A DNA stretch of 64,000 nt, from contig JAVLRN010000008.1 of assembly GCA_032821775.1 (NCBI GenBank), positions 682,001 to 746,000 of the forward strand, given 5' to 3'. The DNA is from Sanguinoderma infundibulare (taxonomy: Eukaryota; Basidiomycota; Agaricomycetes; Polyporales; Polyporaceae). Below are positions 44,781-55,117 of this stretch, piece by piece. The notes under the pieces were generated by a model, which worked only from the letters and a program-made list of their open reading frames with translations, was not told where the DNA came from and made no database searches. The translations under genes were made by a program, and so were the position numbers. The number at the start of each line of letters is the position of its first letter. Positions within the stretch are counted from its first letter, which is position 1.

Positions 44781-45988
44781 TCTGATGAGTCGGGTAAGGG
44801 TTGTTGAGGCGAAGTGCCAATAGCAGTTTGTGCCTAGTCGAAGGCAGTATTAGATGGTGTGGGATGGGACGGCGGGAGGAGAGTTGTGAGGTTTGAAAGC
44901 CGTTCGGCCGAGCTTATGGCTGGGTGGTGGCTGACATCCGGGAAGCGAATAAGCAACCGACCGCCAGGAATCTGGACCCGTTGCCAATTCCGACGTCATA
45001 GTGTGAAGAGGCCTGGGCATAGGAAGCCGAGAAACTACCGTCGATAGGGGAAGAACACAGGGAAAGAATTAACACTCACCTTGCACCCAGTTTTCTTTCA
45101 GGCGTGAGGAGTATCAGGCGGTCTACATTCCCAACCGAAAGCCACAGGTCACAAAACGTCCCAAGCAAGTTGACCCCAGACCGTGACTAAAATAAATAAG
45201 CGTCTATGAGCATTATATTGATCCGTACTCGCCGTTATCCTACTTTCTAATCACGAACAGCGGGCGGCCACGACCTGCTCGTCGAGGGAACTGAATAATC
45301 AAGTGCTTGGTACACCGCAAGAGGTCGGTGGTGGTCAACTTCGTTGCTTAGTCCTCTGTAATTTTAAATTCACTCGTGATGCATGTAAGTCTGTGACGTA
45401 CTAGTGAAATGGTATCCGACTCGGTGACGACATGGGTGCAGATTTGCATGGGCTGAACTGCGACATCACGGCGCAGAATTTCAAGCCGTGAGAGCTCTCC
45501 TAGTCGCTGTGAGCTTATCACCGTCAATTGGAAAAAATAAGACCATACTGTACTTACCGACGGAAGGAACGACAGTACGCGGGAGGAGGCGGGAAGAGGC
45601 AAAAGGAGGATGACGTATGCGCAAAGCTTCAGCGGGCGTCTGCGTTACCAAATTTGTCCTTCTCTTTCTGTGATCAGATTGAAGATCAATCAGCGCTACA
45701 GTCCTCTCCTCTCCGCGTTTCTTCTCCCATCTGCCTGGCTTCTCCATCTTTTTTCTGAGACACTACGGTATGGGGAGAATGTGCTATGGGTTGGTATATC
45801 TGCTCTCAGATCCACCTGCCCATAGCAAATCGTTCCCGTGTCGCGTCTCGAAACTCACAGACGAGAACGAGAATCACACTCGCCGACACACTGGTTGCAG
45901 TTGCGCTAACGCGACACGATAATAATGAAGCAGCCTTATCTATGGCTATATCTACGACAGGATCTCTGTGGAAGATGTGGATTCGTTA
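44781..45988. other. Spacer between X2 and M
   Basis: No gene supported. It contains a short block (about 45340-45420, with TAAATTCACTCGTGATGCATG) that resembles 30827-30890 and 57410-57470, the matching spacers of the other two cassettes. It also contains the hairpin at 45782-45827. Confidence 0.5.
45782..45827. terminator. Hairpin about 160 bp 3' of gene X2
   Basis: TGCTATGGGTTGGTATATCT pairs with 45808-45827 at 16 of 20 positions. The outer nine pairs equal those of the hairpin after X1; the inner stem differs in sequence but still largely pairs. Confidence 0.5.
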
Positions 45989-48377
45989 TCAGGAGAGCTC
46001 AGGATATGGGCCGGGAACTAATATGGGTGGGATATCTGCTAACACTGTCGCCGTCTGTGAAGAGACAGTGGCGGGACGCATGGCATGAGCAAGCGTGCTG
46101 TAACGCGAGAGGTGAGTGCTCATATCCGAGTGCGTGTTGTTGGCGACTCCTCGCTGTTGCGGGGAAGGGAGGGGAAGAGAGTCCAGCAAAATGGCGTCCA
46201 GACCGCCGCTGGAAGGGTGGGCGTAGGCACCATCGTCAGTCGCTGTGGGGATCATGGACCAACTTGTCGCCAGGTTGTCCATGTTCGACGACGCAGCATC
46301 ATGGCCCATCCACACCTGGGGAGCATAATGCGATGCTTGCGACATCCAGGTGCAATGGTTGTCGGGGTACACATTGACGTCATGGGCCGTCTGCGGCGCG
46401 AGGGGATGGTCGTGAGCTAGCATGTTCTGGCCAGGAGTGTAAGCGTCGCCTGTCCCGAGGTCCTCGATCTGGTCTGATCGCCAATCATCGCCGACTGGGG
46501 CTGTCCACAAGACATTCTCGCCCCCTGCCGGGGACGGAATATACTCTGCCCCTGACATCTCGTCCATGTCGTGGCAAGAAGCTTGCTCCCTGATGCCACG
46601 ATGAGTAAGCGCGCACAAGGTGTTGTCGGCGGGCGTAGACGTAGACGCATACTTCGGGAACTGAGATCCCAGTCCCCCATGCACCTCCTCAGGCGCCCCC
46701 AAGTAGTGCCCGTTCAGCGGTGACCCGTTGCTCGGGTAGTGAGCGTGAAACAAAAGCACGTTTGGGGAGCCCTTGTAGACGGCATTGTAGCCGTTCATGG
46801 CTGGCGCGCCATGGCATGGGACGAACTGGTCCGCGCTATGCCTGAGAGGAGGTGTTGATTCCAATCCCGGACTCATGGACCATGCTCCCGGTGACGACGA
46901 GGGCGCTGACCAGGGGCTTCCGGTATTCGTATACCGAGATGACGCGGGGGTGGAGTGCGCGGTCGCAGCTTGCGTTGCGACATACGCGGAACTTGCCTCG
47001 GAGTTTGGAGTGGGGGATGCAGTGGAGTACGCGCCATGGGGAACGACGCTCGTGGCGAAACCAAGCAGTCCTGGATAAACGCATTGATCACGCGCATCTG
47101 TGCGGACGCCCGGAACCAGATGAGGGGAAGTACCCAGGTCAGATCGCACCTGTGCCGTAGGAAGACTCCATCGGGAGTCGTATCCTTTGAACGGTGCCGG
47201 GCTGGAGAAGGCGGAGGAACCGGGCAGGGGAGACGCCTCTGAAGCGGCGTACAAGTGGCTATCCTCTGCGCACTCGAGCCGAAGCGCATTGGGGAAGCCT
47301 TCCCAGCCCGCGCCATAGCCATCCATGGCTGTCGTGGTGTAGTATGAGCGGCGTTGGCGAGGATAGAACTGTTGTGCTCTGTCTGTGAGATGAGCTACTG
47401 CTTGCGATCCTGGACTGACGGACCACGCTCCCGGTGAGGACCATGGCGCCGTCCCAGGGCTTCCGCTGTTCGTCTCTGGGGACGACGCTGCGGTGAAGTT
47501 CTCGGTCGAAGCGTACTTTGCGCCATACGCAGACTCTGCGCCAGAACTTAGGGCGGGGCATGCGGCGGCGTACGCGGCGTGCGGAGCAACGCTCGTGGCG
47601 AAATTTAGGAGTTCGGGGTAATCGCGTTGGCTGCGCGCATCCGTCGGGACGCCAGTAATTGGATTGGAGGGAGTGCCCAGGTCAGAGCACACCGCTTCGA
47701 ACGACGTTGTGTGGGAGGAGGCGGAGGGACCGATGTGGCTGTATGCCTGCGGGAGGGACGCTTGTGAGGCCTGAGAGGGAGCGTAATACTCTCCACGCTC
47801 TGTCGAGGGGTGTCTGGATCGGGGGCCCTCATTCTTAGGGAAAGGTTTGGGGAGAATGGGAATGAGGCGACGTGCTGGCGGCGGTGTGCCACTCGCCCAC
47901 TTAGAAGGCTACCGCAACCCAGCCCTTGTTAGGATGACTCCCAAATCACCGAGGACTCGACGTACCTTCTTCATCGCCCTAACCCCCGTGTTCTTTGCGC
48001 CCGTCTTCAGGGCCTCATCGCCGTCATCTCCGTCCACCGGGAGGGCTGCTGCATCAGTCAACTCCTTTTCCTTTGGGAGCGCTTTGCCGGTCGTAAGCGC
48101 GTCTTGCAAAGGTTCAGGGAGCTGCTCGGGTGGCTCGTCGAGCAATCCCTGCAGACCGCACTGAGGAAACATCTGCATGAGCTGTGTTGAAAGAAACGTC
48201 GGATACCGATCAGAATCTCTAAGATGTGATGAAGAGCTTTCTACTCACCTCTTCGTCCGTCCCAATCCCCATGTCTAGGATGTTCTTTGGGGGCCTGTGC
48301 TTCTGTCTAAATCTACGGATAACGGCCCCCTTCTGGCCGTACCTCATCACCTTCCGACGCTGCTGTTCGGTGGGCAT
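45989..48377 (-). CDS. Protein X2, paralog of X1, 3 exons, 754 aa
   Basis: Exons 48377-48249, 48181-47966 and 47908-45989 give 43, 72 and 639 codons in phase 0, the same structure as X1. Exons 1 and 2 differ from X1 at only a few residues (for example DEPPEQ for DDPPES). Exon 3 is strongly diverged and rearranged but keeps the same landmarks: two tandem units each with LL-FATSV-PH-AY, SPGAWS(V/M)SP and RTDAR, then MNGYNAVY and a C-terminal STLAHAMRPATV that matches STLAHALRPTST of X1. No membrane segments or known catalytic motifs. Function unknown. Both copies being open while neighbouring kinase copies decay suggests X is under selection. Confidence 0.7.
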
Positions 48378-49410
48378 GTTCAGCTAGTGATTGGGTTGGC
48401 AAGTCGGAGGAGGAGGGCGTTCAACGGACGAGAAGGAGGAGGAGGAGGTGAAGTTCAAGTTCAAGTTGGTATGCGGACAGCCTGAGTGGCGTTGGTTGAA
48501 AATCGGACCCTCGAGCATCCCCATCTGCTTCTTCGCACGGCTGGACGCATGGATCAGCCGCTCGCAGAGTCATGTCCCGGCCACCTTGAAAAAGCAAGAC
48601 TCACTAGGGAAAGGCGCTGTCGTTGCGGTGCTTCCTCGATATGATCTCCGCTGATGCATGCTCCGATTGCTGCGCAACTAGGACAGAGAAGACACAAGGT
48701 CGTCGTGCAAGAAGGCGGAAAGACAAGGCATGCTTGGCAACGGTGTGAATTTGTACCTAGAGTACCTCGTGTTTGAAATACCATTCGTCTTTTGACCTGC
48801 GTTGGAGGTGTCTCATTGGCGTGTTCACGAGGGTGTGGGTCAGCGCCTTATCTGACTTCGATGTAGCGTGATGACTGGCGGGGTTGAGAAAGACAATTGA
48901 GACCGCATAAGGCATAGATTTTAATGATGGCAAGTCCGCTGGCGGATGTCCATCTACACGAAAGCCAAGCTGTTCGACGAGGTAGCTAGCCCGCTTGCCC
49001 GGAGCTCGAACCTTGTAGCGAGCCCAATCGGCGGAGGCGATGGAAGAGCTGAACGGTGCGGGAACATATTGGTGCACCCAAAGTCCCATAGAAGGATCAT
49101 ATCTTCGGAAGGAGCGCGAAAGGCAGCGCTCCGATCAAAGCCCTTTTCGGAGGCAACGTTCATGAACGGGATGACACTGACTCTATGGAGGACGAATTCA
49201 GCGATCAGGTGACGCCTGCAGCCTCTTGTCATTCAAAGAGACTCTAAGTCTAAGTGTCCATGTTTCCAGCGAGCGAAAGAGTAGTGTGGAAAACTGAGGA
49301 ATCCAAACCGGTGGGAGAAGGCCACAGAGAGTTGCATCGCGAAGTTGGGATCTCACTGCGCTCAATGACGTGACATTATTTGGCTTCAATTTGTACACAA
49401 ACAAAAACAA
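47910..49410. repeat. Duplicated segment, copy 2 (X2 exons 1-2 and upstream)
   Basis: Partner of 33480-34950. Differences over 48384-48660 are few single bases, one added GGA triplet and small deletions after 48700. Confidence 0.8.
48757..49140 (-). pseudogene. FunK1-like fragment upstream of X2
   Basis: Reads LWVHQYVPAPFSSS and DWARYKVRAPGKRASYLV on the minus strand, the partner of the fragment at 34415-34740. One codon (Met) is lost. No kinase core follows. Confidence 0.5.
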
Positions 49411-49439
49411 TTAGGCGCTTAGGAGTCCCGACTGCATCA

Positions 49440-50400
49440 CCGCTAAGTAAGTCCTGTTTGCCGCTTGAGCCAGCGCGACCGTCCAATGAGGGGTAACAGG
49501 ATCACTGCACCCTGAGGGCGGGAAGCGGCTGGATGCGCGTACGCCGCGTCGATGGGTGGAGAAGAGTGCGGAGGGATTTGAAGGGCTCTGGACAGGCCAC
49601 TCGCCGCCTCTTGTTGTTCGTAGGCATCGACTGCGCCGAGAGTGCATCATTCTTCGGGGCAGCAGCGGCGGACGTCTGCATCTCCGTCAAAGGCATGTGA
49701 TCGTCTGCGGGCCATTCGAGGCTCTGTACGACTGTAGTGATGTGGTCGACTCCGAACAGGTGGTCGATAACCCGCTCCGCCAGATCCCGCTCCTCTGTCA
49801 TCCGAGTCCGAGTGGCCTGAGTCATTGTCTTTCGCGTCGTCACCAAACAAGACGATTTTTCGCGGAGCCAAGGGGGCAATGCTTCTCGCCGGCTCCTCGT
49901 AGGAAGACCAGTCAGGTTCAGGAAGCGCAGAGCCCATCATCTTCGCCCAGTCTTCCATCAGAACCTTGTAGCGCGCCTGGAAGCACTTGAGGAGCGATCC
50001 AAGGAGCTCATCCATGGGCGAGTCGAAAACAAGGGGAGGATGCGGGAAATGAGTACTAAGCTAGTTGTTGATATGGATGGTTGGTAACTCCCACTCGCAT
50101 TCGTACGGACGCTCCAAGCCGTTGTAGTCGTTGCGCCTTGTCGAGCTGCTGGAAACCCGGATCTTCTATCGCGCAGTCGCAGGCGAGGGAGATGCGGAAC
50201 ATGGTTCAGACACACGCAAAGGTCGCAGAGTTGGTTGTTTCGTCCTCAAGAAGGATGCGCTCTGTGTGGTCCATCGTCCCGAAAGTGCCTGCTGGCGGCG
50301 ACGTCCATGCGGGAGAAGTCGATGTCGTCGGGAAGAATACGAGTGACTGCTGGGATGGATAATGAGAAAGACGACGACGGTTGTTCATGATCAAGGTGAA
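49440..50400 (-). pseudogene. FunK1 C-terminal fragment
   Basis: Minus-strand pieces in shifted frames: GLERPYECEWELPTIHINN (about 50110-50060), DELLGSLLKCFQARYKVL (50010-49950), an acidic stretch, RDLAERVIDHLF and a NNKRRR patch near 49610. These are the C-terminal FunK1 features. The catalytic HRD region is absent between this fragment and the N-terminal module at 50618-51376, so the core has been deleted here. Confidence 0.65.
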
Positions 50401-50617
50401 ACGTGGACGCTCGTCACCATTGCCGGCATATCATAAGCGCTGAATCAAGATAAGGATCGTACGAAACATCGATAACGCAACCACTGCCCACCCAGGGCAC
50501 CTTCAGGCCAGTACGTCTCACGTTTGTCCATAGCTCTCTCCGGTTATTGTACGTCCACTCTCTTCGTTTACATTCATTGTGTGCACTTTGGATCGATAAC
50601 ATACAGCTCGGAGCATA

Positions 50618-51376
50618 CTATTGAGGTTTGCCACAGAGGATACAGGTACACGTTTCCTTAGCATCTCGGGGGCGGATACGAGTCTGGCGCGGGTCGTGGC
50701 CAAGCGCGAGGTCGTCGAGTTGCGAGAGGCCCCAAAGGACGTTGCAGAGGCTGTCAGGATGCTCGTAGTAGTCGACCGCGGGTGTCACCACGACGCCGGT
50801 GCGATCCCAGGCGAGGCAGCGGAACTTGCGGCCGATGACTAGGAGCATGAGGACCCAAAAGCGCCCTTGGGCGCGAAAGAGGACGTCGACCTTTGCAGAG
50901 ATGTGCTCGAAGAGCTGTTTACGAGACTGCTTGGAGGCCTCGTCGTCCGCGTTATCGAACGGGTCGATACCGCCGGAGTGAGCGAAGACCTCAACGGGAA
51001 CAGCGACATCGCAAGGATAAAGCTGTTCTTTCCGGGCAATGTGTTCGAGACGGAAGATCGCCGGGGAACTGTCGGCGATCGAGTTGCCTTTGGCACTGTG
51101 CATGTCAAATACGGAATCTGGGGCGAGCCCATTGCTGTTGACAGCGTCAATCTGTTCCAAAGCCCAAGTCAACCACAGACGCGACAATAGGACTCTGGGA
51201 CTCACGAGCAACGCCAAGATATCGCCCTGGCGCATTCTGTCCGTGTCTGCATCCTGCAATTCGGCGAACGGGTTGTCAATCGTACGCGTTGGTGGAGGAG
51301 TGCTGTTCGGCGTTGAGAGGAACGCCTCCTGGAAGTCTTCTGTGGTTACGCGAACGGTGAATCCGGAGGTCGCCAT
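50618..51376 (-). CDS. FunK1 N-terminal module without kinase core, about 234 aa
   Basis: Starts at 51376 (MATSGFTVRVTTEDFQEAF). A 54-nt in-frame intron is likely at 51205-51152 (GTGAGT...ACAG); without splicing the frame still stays open. The product has the FunK1 N-terminal landmarks: EVFAHSGGIDPFDNADDEAS, LMLLVIGRKFRCLAWDRTG, VTPAVDYYEHPDSLCNVLWG. It stops at TCILCGKPQ before any nucleotide-binding or catalytic motif. A longer relative is at 55118-56134. It may be a truncated kinase or a stand-alone regulatory domain. Confidence 0.55.
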   Translation of the reverse strand: MATSGFTVRVTTEDFQEAFLSTPNSTPPPTRTIDNPFAELQDADTDRMRQGDILALLVSPRVLLSRLWLTWALEQIDAVNSNGLAPDSVFDMHSAKGNSIADSSPAIFRLEHIARKEQLYPCDVAVPVEVFAHSGGIDPFDNADDEASKQSRKQLFEHISAKVDVLFRAQGRFWVLMLLVIGRKFRCLAWDRTGVVVTPAVDYYEHPDSLCNVLWGLSQLDDLALGHDPRQTRIRPRDAKETCTCILCGKPQ

Positions 51377-51800
51377 AGTAAACAGTGTATGCGTCGTGCC
51401 GACTGAGGAGAGAGGGATGAGAATGAGTGGCGATTGAGGTGGATGAGGGAAGTGTGTCAATGCGCGCCGGGAAGGAGGCACTGGGGCAGGTGGTGGTCGA
51501 AGAGCAAGCCGAAGTTCAACACGGGGCCAAAAACTCAGATGCCGACTTTTATGCCCACGCGCACGCGCCCACGTATCCTGCCATTTTTGTCCGTTGCCAT
51601 TGTCGCACGAATGCATTATGTAACGCATGGCTATTGTTTGCCCACCTGTCGGTCAGGTATCGCTTTGACGTGCCAAAGAATGCCATTCGGATCATCATGA
51701 GTGCAAAGGCAAGAAAAAGAGAGGCCACTCACCTTGGTGATCCCGAGTGCTAACTTGTGCTAACGGACATGGGGGGTGGGGAGGGGGGATCTATTCGACG
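51377..51800. other. Upstream region of the N-terminal module, no gene
   Basis: Resembles 56135-56500. Both contain CTTTTAT-CCCAC-CACGCGCCCAC-TATCCT-CCATTTTTGT in order, so the promoter was duplicated with the module. Confidence 0.5.
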
Positions 51801-51804
51801 CCGT

Positions 51805-52030
51805 CCCGAGAAGGAAGAGGGCCCTCGCGTTCGGGGCCACACGTCCGCCGTCACTTGTTTCTCGCCAGCATAGTCTGCGCGTCCGTGGCCGTGGAATACT
51901 AAACTAGAAGCTTGGCCTTGGAGATTCGATCGTCGCCGCTCGTGAACTTGTGGTCAACAATCTCAGTGCTCGCCACGGGCTCATTCTCCTCGGCCCCGGG
52001 CCCCGGATGACGAGCGCGCTGTCTAGGCCC
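51805..52030 (-). pseudogene. FunK1 C-terminal fragment
   Basis: Minus strand: EIVDHKF followed by a basic patch and a CGP-R-like end matching the 56515-56770 fragment base by base in places (GTGGTCAACAATCT, GGCCACACGTCCGCC). Confidence 0.6.
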
Positions 52031-52738
52031 GGGTCGAGCCAGCATTGGACACCTGTTCAGTTGGAATGACGATAGAGGACGGCCTAGTGATTAGGAGATG
52101 GAACAACGGCTCGAGCCCATCTGAGAACTTCCCGGGTTGGGTGATACCATAGAGGAAGTTTTGTCAGTGCTGACCTCAATCGGCTGTCGGGAAATGCGTG
52201 AAGGACCTACCATGCGTTCCGCATTGGCCGCCCTTGATGCTCCTGCTTCAACGACAAAGGACATGGTAGGCGAGTGTTCATAGGATCGGAGAACAAGACA
52301 CTGAAAAAGCTTGAACAATGCCGTTCGCCATCAGGATGCAAGCATCAAGGAAATGCTCGGCGACACAAGGCGGAAAGGTGATGCACTGACGGGTAGAGGT
52401 AGGTCACAAAAATTAACACGTTTGTAGTAACGAAAGATAAACATCTGACCAACCTTCGATACGGCGCAATTTCAGATGCCATGTTGAAGGTGCAGGGATC
52501 GGCTTGGGTGAGTATGCTATATATATGCTGTCACGAATGAGGGACACGATAAAATCATAAAGAATGTAGGCATTTTACGGGGTCCGCCGAAAGTCGAAGG
52601 GGGCCTCTGCTCAATCAGGGTCTAAGTACAACAACCAAGCAAGCAAAAGCACTACTCCGAGCCAACCGTGACCGGCGTGACCGAGCACAACCACGAAAGA
52701 CACTCATACCGTCTTGCGACTCACAGCAACTCGAGCAA
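52031..52738. other. Intergenic, no supported gene
   Basis: Short frames only; probably the 3' flank of the nse3-like gene at its right end. Confidence 0.4.
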
Positions 52739-53795
52739 CTAATCGTCCGCTGCAGCACGATCGATTCCCTTGAATATGGTATGCACCCGCCCCTGCGTCC
52801 CCTCGTCGCCCGCCGTGCCCACCGCATCCTCCTCCCCGTCCTCCTCCTGCTGGCCGGGCAGCGGGCCGGCCATGAACTGCGCGACGAACTGCCGCCCGTT
52901 CGTCCACCTCCGCCAGCGCCCGTGCGCCCCACCGCCACTCGTACGCCCAGAGCTGGTCGTCGCCTGCAGGGGCCTGCGCGGCGAGTGCACGCTTCCCCCC
53001 GTGTTTACCTGCGGCAGTCCCGATGCGGTGCTTCTCGATGTAGCCCTGGCTCATGAGCTGCGCGAGGTACGCGTCGATCGTGACGGACTGGGCCGTCGCT
53101 TGGCTGCTGAGCGGGATCCGGGCGTTCACGGGCAGCTGCAGCTGTTTGAGAATCCTGGGCAGGTCAACTGGAGCAGAGCACGATGTGTGAGTGCACTCCG
53201 TGCGGTGGAATGCAGCGAAAACACGCGTACCGTCCTTCATCATGCGTCCTTCCACCAGGATGAGCGCAAGGACGACGTAAAGGATGCCCGTTGAGGCAAG
53301 CTGGCCGATCGGGTTGTCGTCCTCTGCGAACTCCTCGTTCTCGTCCACGTGCTCCTTCTGCTCGAGTTCCCGGATCTCGGCCTCGGGGGCGCAGACCTGC
53401 TCTATGAGCGCGGGGTCGATGCAGGACAGGAAAGCGGTTTAGGCCAGTCAACAGTAAGCATGACGCGTAATGCTGATGAGATGCACATTTTTTCGATATC
53501 TCATCCCTCCGCAGACGCAGCCTCCGTTGCTCGTGAAAGACGGCAAGGCGCGCCGAGTCGCGCGCGGTCTTTTCGATCTCCTACAGGAGACGAGGGGGTT
53601 TGCGAAGCGTGCGCACGCGAAATGTTGAGTGACTCACCCCTCGGACTTTGTCATCGTACGCCTCCTGTGCGGCCTGTTCTTCCTCGGGCTTTTCTTCTAC
53701 TGAGAGAATTCGGGGGTTGGACTTGAACGCTCAAGTTCTTGGATACGTTCGTCGATGTCAGGTCGTGCTCGACGCTGATTCAGTCTGCGTGGCAT
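52739..53795 (-). pseudogene. nse3: nse3-like MAGE-domain gene, eroded
   Basis: Recognisable Nse3 pieces, minus strand: MPRRLNQRRARPDIDERIQE from 53795; VEEKPEEEQAAQEAYDDK to a GTGAGT donor near 53640; 53580-53487 with SARLAVFHEQRRLRLRRDEI; a piece ending 53231 with CIDPALIEQVCAPEAEI and LASTGILYVVLALILVEGR; 53167-53009 with VTIDAYLAQLMSQGYIEKHR; 52973-52739 with YEWRWGARA then QFVAQFMAG and HTIFKGIDRAAADD. MAGE proteins of this type pair with the Nse1 ubiquitin ligase in the SMC5/6 complex. Three defects: the first two pieces are out of frame with each other; the central MAGE stretch (FGMELVEL-like) is missing, since only about 50 bp separate its flanks; and near 52885-52905 the frame must shift by one base. 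It may be a pseudogene, or the assembly is faulty. Confidence 0.65.
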
Positions 53796-53999
53796 ACACA
53801 GCACCATGAAGTGCAGGCCAGCCGAGAGGCGTAGAGAAGACGTGCGCCACCCATGAGCACTAGGACCAAGGAGGGAGACGCGAAGTTACGTAAGGTAATT
53901 AATTGTGCACCGAGGCAAGATCTACGAGATATCTAGGGTGCGGCGTGTAAGTTTCTGCCACCGCATGCCAGATCAAAAAATATAACGTCATCCACTCAG
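53796..53999. other. Short spacer between nse3-like gene and tRNA-Phe
   Basis: About 200 bp; would hold the nse3-like promoter. No element recognised. Confidence 0.4.
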
Positions 54000-54072
54000 T
54001 GCCAGGAGCGTGGATTGAACACGCGACCTCCAGAACTTCAGTCTGTTGCTCTCCCAGCTGAGCTATCCCGGC
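54000..54072 (-). tRNA. tRNA-Phe (anticodon GAA)
   Basis: A 73-nt cloverleaf on the minus strand. The acceptor stem pairs GCCGGGA with TCCTGGC, the D arm is GCTC/GAGC, the anticodon loop CTGAAGT gives GAA, and the T arm is GCGTG-TTCAATC-CACGC. The first anticodon-stem pair is A-G, a mismatch. No intron. Confidence 0.92.
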
Positions 54073-55117
54073 GCTACATACTCCCAGTTTTTGATTAAGT
54101 TGTTGAACATTTTTGGAGGGCCGCTACCATCAGCGCTGAATCAAGATAAAAATCGTACCAAACATCGATAAGGCAACGACCGGACACCTTCCGGCCCGTC
54201 ACGATCCGCCTCACGCTCTCCACTGCGGGTTATCCGAGCTGTACGTGCCTCTCTTCGTTGCTCCCAGTGCAGCAACTGTATTACTGACCCACGTTCGAAC
54301 AGGTCGCGGACGAGATGGGGCTTTCTGACTATGAGAGGGAGCTTGTGGTGATGCACGAGATGGAACGTGGCCGGTTCGGCGCGTAATGAATGAGTGGGCT
54401 TTCCCTTGTACTTGTGCCCATTCATGTACTGATTCTCGAAGATAAACATAGAGCACAAGCGCGTCGAATATTTGAATTTTTATGTCGCACCGCATCAGAA
54501 GAGGTGATGTCAAGACCGAATGCAACAATAGTTTTGTTTCCTGTTGATTTCTTCTGACTGTAGCAAGGTTGCGCTCACGGATTGTACGCGCGTACTCATG
54601 TCACATGCCAATAGCACCTTTGTTGCACTTGGCTAGACGTTGCGACGAGTTCAAAGGAGTTCGGCCTGCGATATCTGGGGGCTGGATACCAGGCGGACGT
54701 TGAGCTGGAGGAGACGTTGCATAGGATGTCGTCGCCGTAGTCGGTTCTGCATGGGAGTCATGGATGTACTATGAGTAGCATGGATATCTATGGACAATCT
54801 GTACTCTGACGAACGTATGCCGATCTGATTTAGTGCCAAGCAATGAGAAGTATTAATAAAGCGCCGCAGTGCAGCAACTGTATTACTGACCCACTCAAGC
54901 TCAATAGTGAATGCTAGTAACTTGGCATTGCTTTTGTGCACTTCGGAGCGGTGACATACAGCTTGGAGCATACTACGGGCTCCAAGGCTCTGGAAACGCA
55001 TGAACTGCGACTACCAAAGGAGAAAGGAGGGAGGAATAGCAAGGAATGCAAGCGCGATTCAATTCCGAAGTAGGTAACGGGATGTGACGTAGGAAAGCAG
55101 GATATGGTAACGCGACT
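54073..55117. other. No supported gene; partly duplicated sequence
   Basis: About 54127-54260 matches 50430-50570 (AGCGCTGAATCAAGATAA, CATCGATAA-GCAAC). About 54880-54990 matches 50580-50640. This is the 3' flank of the FunK1 N-terminal module in the two copies of the duplicated block. Confidence 0.5.
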
